Assembly (NCBI GenBank): GCA_010094045.1
Contig: ML986608.1
Location: 282,815-346,814 of the forward strand
Direction of reading: 5' to 3'
Length of the DNA: 64,000 nt
Source of the DNA: Lojkania enalia
Taxonomy: Eukaryota > Ascomycota > Dothideomycetes > Pleosporales
Positions within the stretch are counted from its first letter, which is position 1. Every line of letters begins with the position of its first letter. Under the pieces are notes generated by a model, which was not told the DNA's origin, did not search any database, and was given only the letters and a program-made list of their open reading frames with translations. A program made the translations under genes and the position numbers. Of the stretch, positions 57,570-64,000 are shown piece by piece.

Positions 57570-59785
57570 ATTTCCTGGATCCCACGATTTTTGGGGGTTA
57601 ATCCCCCATACTACCCGAACTAGAGCTTATGCTGATGGACCGACCGCAGAGTTCCGGATTTCTTGAGACATGCACCGTTTCGAAGCCCAAATCCTTCAAC
57701 TCTCGCTATGTCCGAAAGCTAATGGTGGTGCCTAAGCCCAGACATCAAGGAATAAACGTGGCCATCGTGAACGCGGCAGCCGTGACTACCCGTACCCACA
57801 TATGCGCATTCTTCATTTCTCTTGTAATCCGATGGACCTTCGCACCGAGAATGCTCTAAATGTTCACGTCAGTGTTTTAAGTCGTCATTATCTTTTCAGG
57901 AGCAGCCTTATTACGGCGAGTGTCGCAGGAAGGGAAACAAGTTGAGGAGGGTTATGCGACGGATACTGACCACGAAAACAATTGTGGCTTGGCTTCCTTC
58001 GATTGAGGCGCGCTCGTCCTAAAGGGCTGTATCGTCAATTATCAAACTATGAGTACGTTGATGTGACGACGACTTCGTTCAGATGCACCTTACTACTGTT
58101 CAAACGCCAAAGAATATCCCCTAGGGTCCCTGTAGAGAAAAGAAACATCTAGGGAGAATGGATAGAGGAGCACAATAGCCACAAAATTGGCCTCTGTTGT
58201 CGGTCGGCGACTAGCTTGTGGGAATGGAGGTGACAACTTATGGAGCTCTCGCGCCTATCAAAGTTGCTCAGAAGACAAAAGATTTTCGTCAAATCATTCC
58301 TCAACCTTCTTCCATTAGCTCGTGAAGTAGATAAAGATGGCCGTATCTTAAAGCCAAGCAATACCTGCCATCATATGGGGAATGATAGTGTGAAGGAGAG
58401 ACCCCGAATTGTATTCTTTTTGCTGTAAGAAGAAAAGCCTCAGATGGTAGACTGGTACTTGCATTGCTTCTCACTAGAATCTAGCAACGAACCTATTTTT
58501 AGATTTCCTAATAAACAGTCAACACCAATATTACCCCTCTTTCCCTTATTGGTCTTGCTAATATAACATAAATGTGGCATCATACTCGCGCTTGCAGTAA
58601 TTATAACATCTGTTAAGCTTTTCCTTGCAGACACCTCAAAAAAGCATTATAAATAGTCAATTTTGTTCGCTTATGCTTGATTCTTTTGGACCTATGGCCA
58701 AATGGCTTCTAAAATGGTTTCGTTTGGGTGAGAATTCCAAGGCCAGACTCCTTTGTGGTAGGCGTAAGTGTTGGAAAAACATTTTCGATCGACCCCGCCA
58801 ATCAGAGTCGATTCCTTGGGCCTCGAAAATGACTCCAACTGTTATAAGTTGCATCATAGAGAGAGAGTTGCGACTCAATGAATACAGTATTTACCTAGCA
58901 GCTAACTAACCTACTAACACTGCTCTATTTCGGGCAATGCGGTTATCCCCTGAAAATCTAACTACTCTAATCCGCTTAGCGCATTGTGCAAGAGGGAGTC
59001 CAACCGAACAAGAACACCCGTACCTTAAATAAAGGTAAGTACGAGCTATATGTTTTGGAGATTTCTTTATCAGCCACATTTTCCTCCATTGCTTTAGCTA
59101 ACATAAAATATCATCTTATCAACGTTGCAGTACTCTTGAATCAACATGTTATCGTGAGCTTTTTCCCGATAATTCTCAATACTTGCATACTCTTCTCTCG
59201 TCTATCTTCTTATACCTCGTAGGACAAAGCTTTGGCGCTTCTATACTATGCCAATACGAACAACATAACCGCAATTGTTCAAAGACCACGCCATATAGCT
59301 CACACTATTTCTTGCCCTCAAAGACGCTCATATTGGCATCACAGCAATACTTTAAATTTATTATTTCATATCATCGCCTCGAGGTCTTCCTCACTTCGAT
59401 CAACGACCCCTATGTAACTCTCATAATGCCGTTCCTTTATTCACCGTCAACAACCAACTTACACATTTTTAACAAAGAGCCAGAACACAAAGTACGCAAA
59501 GCCACATGTTTATGAACGGTAGTCAACGGATAGAAGTAATCTAAAACTATGTAATAGACCGGTCTACGCCAAACCTATATCTACGAGCCGCTCAGCGGCA
59601 ACCCATGAAGGAATACCTAGGGTACATGTGTACAAAGAAACACTACGTAAGTGTAGAATCAAGCAGCAAAGTCAACCCAACATAGGCCCAACAATTGTTA
59701 ATGCAGACCACACGGAACCTCTGGCCGAAACAAGAAATCAAGAAAAGATGTAACGTCGAAGGGGAAAGTAACGAGGTAGCGAAAC
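57570..59785. other. Gene-poor AT-rich region
   Basis: No gene supported. Frames at 57629-57859, 58625-58909 and 59183-59515 (all +) are isolated and lack recognisable motifs. Confidence 0.5.
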
Positions 59786-60069
59786 TTATTCCTTGGTACA
59801 GTACTGACTGGGAAAGCATGCCTGGCAGTACACCAGCTCAGCTTCGAGCTCAGCATTTTGCTTCGTTGGGGACATGCCCGGGAAACGTGGCTACTAGTAT
59901 CTCCTAAGCTCTGGCTTAGGCGCAGCTTCACGATTCTCCTTGGCACAGTTCTGTCCTGAGAAGTAAGTCTGGCAGTACACGGGCCTAGCCACAGCCTTCG
60001 GGTTGGGATGGCACCTCCGTAGGCGGTGGTCGCGAGAATGGCGGCGGTAAGTATCACTGTAAGCTTTAT
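59786..60069 (-). pseudogene. Degraded small secreted protein with repeated VYCQ...C.KE motif
   Basis: A signal-peptide-like stretch (KLTVILTAAILATTAYG) begins at 60066, preceded by ATA at 60069-60067 where ATG is expected. One base out of phase after the signal, a module VYCQTYFSGQNCAKE appears. About 60 codons later, in a further register, a similar module VYCQACFPSQYCTKE ends at TAA 59786. The pattern of a secretory leader followed by short repeated cysteine modules is that of small secreted fungal proteins. The lost start codon, frame change and internal stops argue that it is not functional. An intron could account for one of the frame changes. Confidence 0.5.
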
Positions 60070-62783
60070 ATTGAATGATTATAGGCAGATTTGGGAATAC
60101 ATGATTTGTAAAGAGCGAGAGCCATCGAATCGAAAGATTGAATCAGTTGTAGTGATGCATTGTCGGTGGGAAAATGTTTAAATTGACTTAGGGAAAACTA
60201 AGTATTGGAACACCTGAGTGACATAAAGAAGGCTGAATGCCGAGAGAAGCTTATTCTACGGTAAGGGGCAATTTCTGGGAACAAGACACACAACAGGATC
60301 GCTACGTAGTGGCTAGAGAACCTGGTTCAATGAGATGTGTCTGGATTGATTGGGAGTATGGATGTGGGTGGTGAGTATGTGTGTACGACGAAACTTAGAC
60401 ATGACGACAAGATCTAAGTATCAGCCAATGAGGACAAGGAGCGGAAAGAAATGGAATTCCTTTTCAACTGTAACTATTTGATTTTAAATAGGTCCGACGA
60501 AGAGGTTGACCACAATTCTATTGAAAGCAAGTGGATAAAACAGTTGATTGTTGAGGCTATCGGCTATGCTATCTATATACTGCTGAACTAGCGTTACACG
60601 TGATCATGTAAACAATCTACTGATAGGCTGCTACTTCCGACCATACTAGGAATATCCTGCTTCTACCGATTGCCTCATTCAAGAAGTTCTCGCCCCATGG
60701 GCCGTTTTAGAATCGCATCCTAACAGGGTCACCATACACACTGTTGCCTTGATATCAATAAATTAGAATATTGACCTTGACGACCCCCCAGGTCTTGCCT
60801 TCAATACTGATCGGGAAACAGAGAGTTGTGTAGGCTGTATGGTAGAAGGGTGACCGTCCAAGGTTACTATCGCCCGATTTACCATCCAAACTCCTCTCTC
60901 CCAGACAATCCAATATTCGGAACGGCCTTCCGCACGTCCACTAATTCCCAGTCCCATCATTGAGATATTTTAGAGTTAAGGTGTATGAGCTCACCGCAAT
61001 TTGAAGCAAAATAAGTGGCAGGCGAAATTGTCAATTTTTTTTTTTTTCCTCTAGCGACATAAGGCACCTCAGTCGGCCTTCGGCCGTGAAGGCAAAAAAA
61101 AAAAAAAAAAAAATTTTTTTGTGGAGGGATAATAGCCAACTTAGATTTGTCGCGACACTTCACCAAAGTAGGATGCCTATCATAGATTCGGAGTCATGCT
61201 AACAGATTCAGAAATGAAGAAAACTAAAACAATCATATTTGTATTGGGAATACATGGGATCGGTAGGGGAAACGTAGCTGAATAAAAATTTGGCATCATC
61301 ACAAAAGTAACTGATAACCTACTTAGATGTGACGCGGATACCCAAACCCATCAGCAATTCATCCACACTTATGCATTCGAACCACAACCCATTCAAACTC
61401 CCCAGCACCTTATTATAACTATCCATTTATATTAGTTCATCATTTATTTCTGCTTTACAACATGTGTGTGTGTGTGAATTTTATTATGGCCACGCACCCT
61501 ATGGGTATGGGCCGTTACGAAGCGCCAGCTATATACAAGCTTCACAACACAAGAATATAAGTGAGGTATAATACCAAACTTCCGAGGCCTAGAAGCCGGA
61601 AACTTGCGGGCAATCTCGTTTCAAATGCCCAACACAAATCATTTTATGTAGTCGTCACTAGTAAATCAACTATACTCTGCAAGATAATTAGCACACAGAT
61701 GGATAGCATTTAAAACAATGATTGCAAGCGTATCACTATCTGCTTTGATTGACATTGTTCATGCCAAACGAACTACTACCGATACAAAATCTCGAACACT
61801 GCATACATAATCAGTATGGTGCCCCATCCCCACCGAATTGAATCATAAGCGTACTAGGTCCTAAGCTGCAAATGGATCTATTAGATGATCAAGAATCAAA
61901 GGCAGCCCCAGAAGCTGCCATGCCCTCTACCCTACACTTCCTAGCCACTGCATCCGAAACATCTTGCTTACGACGAACACTGCTTCAATGACCCACGTGT
62001 TTGTGACAGACAATACCTTAAAAATCGTATCCGGTCGTCCGTCCTACTGTCTCCAATCGTTACTTTAGGATCCGCCGCATAGATAAGGTTCATATTCTAG
62101 ATCCCAAACATTCGAACCAGCGCATGCGCACACCAGAATACCTTTATTGTCCTTGATAGTGAGGGGTTAATAATAGAGTGTAGGAGCGATAACACGGACC
62201 TGATTCCGGCTCCAGTAGCGACGACGAGTACGAGTTTGAACATGCGGGTCGCAAGGATGAGCGGGCCATCGAACCATATAGTTAGCGGAAGCTAGGCGAT
62301 GATAGTCTTAGTCTAGTCTCCTGCTTGCGAAATTAGTATACTAGAAGCTAAAGACGTTAGGTCTAAAATAGTAGCAAATGTGTGCCACTCCAACAACTGA
62401 GAGAGACTAAACCGCAAAGTCGTGTAGTACGCCATATTCTTGAACGGAAAGGTGAGCTGCATGTCTTGGCGCTATGGGCTTTTGGTGGCAACGGGGATAT
62501 GCCTAGGTTGTAGCTACAGAAAGACAATGCAGACTGTAGTCAGTATCATAAGCGCAAAAATACGTACTCCTAAAGCGTCTTGGATGAAGCCCAGTCAATG
62601 TATGTATCTAAAGCACTAAAACTGATGTCCAATCTCTGAGATGACGGCATATTTCGAAGAAGTTGTGACGCGCACGTCGGACTGGTGGGAAGGGAGTGAT
62701 AGCAATGAAGGATAAGATGAGCAGAAAGATGTAGCAAGTTGCAACACTGGTCTAATAGAGAACATCGATGGGTTCGGCGACCA
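60070..62783. other. Gene-poor AT-rich region
   Basis: No coding sequence supported. Contains the poly-T / hairpin / poly-A structure at 61035-61120. Confidence 0.55.
61035..61120. repeat. T13 ... CGGCCTTCGGCCG hairpin ... A20-T8 fold-back structure
   Basis: A T13 run, a 27-base spacer, a perfect hairpin at 61074-61086 (overlapping a second pair GCCTTC/GAAGGC), then about 20 A and 8 T. The outer T and A runs can pair, giving a fold-back of about 70 bp. Confidence 0.8.
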
Positions 62784-63425
62784 TCATTTCCTGTGCACAG
62801 GAAACGATGTACGGAATATACCAGAGCAAGGTAGAGAAGGCACATCCGGCATGTATGCCCCCATAGTGGTAGAAGTTCGCGAGATGCCGCTGAATGGATA
62901 GGGGACGGCCATGCGGTGCCAAGTTGGTGAATATATAAAGGCATTCACGAGGTGTTCTTGCTGTATCAGTACCGATGCAGATAGGTTTGCGGATACTGTA
63001 TCGACAATCGCTTCAGCAGGGAGTCGATTCACGGAGCGAAAGGTTATCATGAGAACGATGTTGACAAGCGCAATTGACAAGAAGATGACCTTGTATGTGC
63101 TCAATTGTTGGAGGCACGCTTTACGGTAAACTATGGTTCGCATTCTATAACAGGAGTGAAATTTACAATTGAGGGCCTTTGGCAATAAACTTGTCTTGGT
63201 CGGAGACTCCCCTGTACAAGAAAGAGTTGGTTTGATACTAATAGCCTTGCGATAGGTGTCTGGAAAACTAGGAAGGCTTAGTAGGCTCTTGAGGGCAGCC
63301 TGAGGTATGATGGCCACGCCTATCCATTCATTGCCCTGCGATCCAATACTAGGGTCCAGGATGCTGGCATTGTTAGGGATAGGAGGATGATCCTCATTGA
63401 GAGTGTGTGAGAACGAGTTCGGCAT
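62784..63425 (-). CDS. Hypothetical protein with a membrane helix; possibly a gene remnant
   Basis: Frame of 213 codons from ATG 63425. A single strong hydrophobic helix (YKVIFLSIALVNIVLMITF) is followed by RSVNRLPAEAIVDTVSANLS, which is reminiscent of repeated elements in fungal DUF3433-type membrane proteins; this is a weak impression. No signal peptide. The frame may be an exon of a larger, spliced or decayed gene that extends towards 63800. Confidence 0.35.
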   Translation of the reverse strand: MPNSFSHTLNEDHPPIPNNASILDPSIGSQGNEWIGVAIIPQAALKSLLSLPSFPDTYRKAISIKPTLSCTGESPTKTSLLPKALNCKFHSCYRMRTIVYRKACLQQLSTYKVIFLSIALVNIVLMITFRSVNRLPAEAIVDTVSANLSASVLIQQEHLVNAFIYSPTWHRMAVPYPFSGISRTSTTMGAYMPDVPSLPCSGIFRTSFPVHRK

Positions 63426-64000
63426 GTTGATACCTGACGGTTATATTGTACACAGTTTGAGAGCGCGATGGGCCATGATGCGATTGAGGCCCGCGGTTTT
63501 AAGCCCGACTGGCTATTTGCGACTTGGCGAAACCGACAAAGCAAATTTTGATGTGCGCGAAATTGCACCGGCAAAGGCTCGCTGAATGCAGATATGCGGG
63601 TATGACGACTCTGAAAGGCTGTGCGTGGACCATGAGGTAACTTGAGGCACATATGGACAAAAAAGGTGAATTGGAAGAGTGTTGAGGAAATCCCACGGAC
63701 TAAAGAAAGAACAATATAGAGGGGAACTACCATGATTCGGGGCGGCTGTGGGCGATGGCGGTGTAGCTCTAGAGGGAAGAGGCAAATACAGTGGATGACA
63801 CTATCTTGCAATTAAGAGGATAAACGGGTTGTATACTTGACATAGGAGGCAGCTGTGTTTGGGGGGGGAAGCTTCCAACAAGGGAGCTGCCATTCCTCTC
63901 CATATTATTAAAAGTACGATTCATGGCACTCGGACGCTCTCTATGATAACAAGAACGGGCGTGGCAAAGGGACTGATCACGCGGTCTGCGATGATTTCCA
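63426..64000. other. Window end, unclassified
   Basis: Overlapping minus frames (63320-63811, 63513-63785) with hydrophobic pieces that may belong to the same broken membrane-protein gene; not resolvable here. Confidence 0.35.

Noticed and set aside
61035..61120. Possible poly-A-tailed retroelement end
   Set aside because: No target-site duplication or internal promoter seen; kept only as a fold-back repeat.

Overview
The window is nuclear DNA of a filamentous ascomycete (Pezizomycotina). Genes carry short spliceosomal introns of about 45-130 nt with GTAAGT/GTATGT-type donors. The gene set is typically fungal: a BtgC-type GH17 glucanase, an AA9 lytic polysaccharide monooxygenase (LPMO), a Dal5-type MFS permease, CDC37, RTT103, clathrin light chain and a mitochondrial Mdl1-type ABC transporter. 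A leotiomycete-like host is plausible, but I cannot show this from sequence alone. There are no rRNA genes, CRISPR arrays, intact transposons or convincing tRNAs.

Layout. 0-27 kb is mostly ordinary genes: the tail of an unknown basic/acidic protein; a cysteine-containing hypothetical gene with a disputed 3' end; a secreted YHR202W-like metallophosphoesterase (-); a small decayed gene; an RNA 3'-phosphate cyclase (-) divergent from the MDL1 ABC transporter; a cupin; a flavodoxin-less FAD/NADPH reductase with a CCGGGCC motif; a cysteine-rich single-pass membrane protein with an apparent frameshift; an MFS permease (-); and a six-exon STRAP WD40 gene (-). 27-31 kb is gene-poor and holds an array of a palindromic 10-mer and one copy of a dispersed repeat. 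31-38.4 kb is again gene-dense: CDC37, RTT103 (-) divergent from the clathrin light chain, a hypothetical gene and an AA9 LPMO. 39-42.4 kb has a GFA-family zinc protein and a solitary O-methyltransferase with a striking palindromic GATA/CCAAT cluster upstream. 46.1-48.3 kb is a GH17 glucanase.

From 48.3 kb to the end the window changes. It is AT-rich and gene-poor, with degraded fragments: an MFS permease tail, an F-box/LRR-like fragment, an ORF broken by one TGA, and a small secreted cysteine-motif protein whose start codon reads ATA. One intact large gene, an uncharacterised membrane protein, remains at 54.9-57.0 kb. This looks like an accessory, decaying compartment.

Genes do not form an obvious pathway cluster; most are independent housekeeping or cell-surface functions. 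I did not find a clearly new multi-gene system. The best leads are the palindrome array at 30.1 kb, the palindromic cluster at 42.65 kb, the reductase with its CCGGGCC motif and the decayed secreted protein at 59.8-60.1 kb. Splice junctions were inferred by eye from frame, consensus and family motifs; where exon lengths sum to a multiple of three, I say so.
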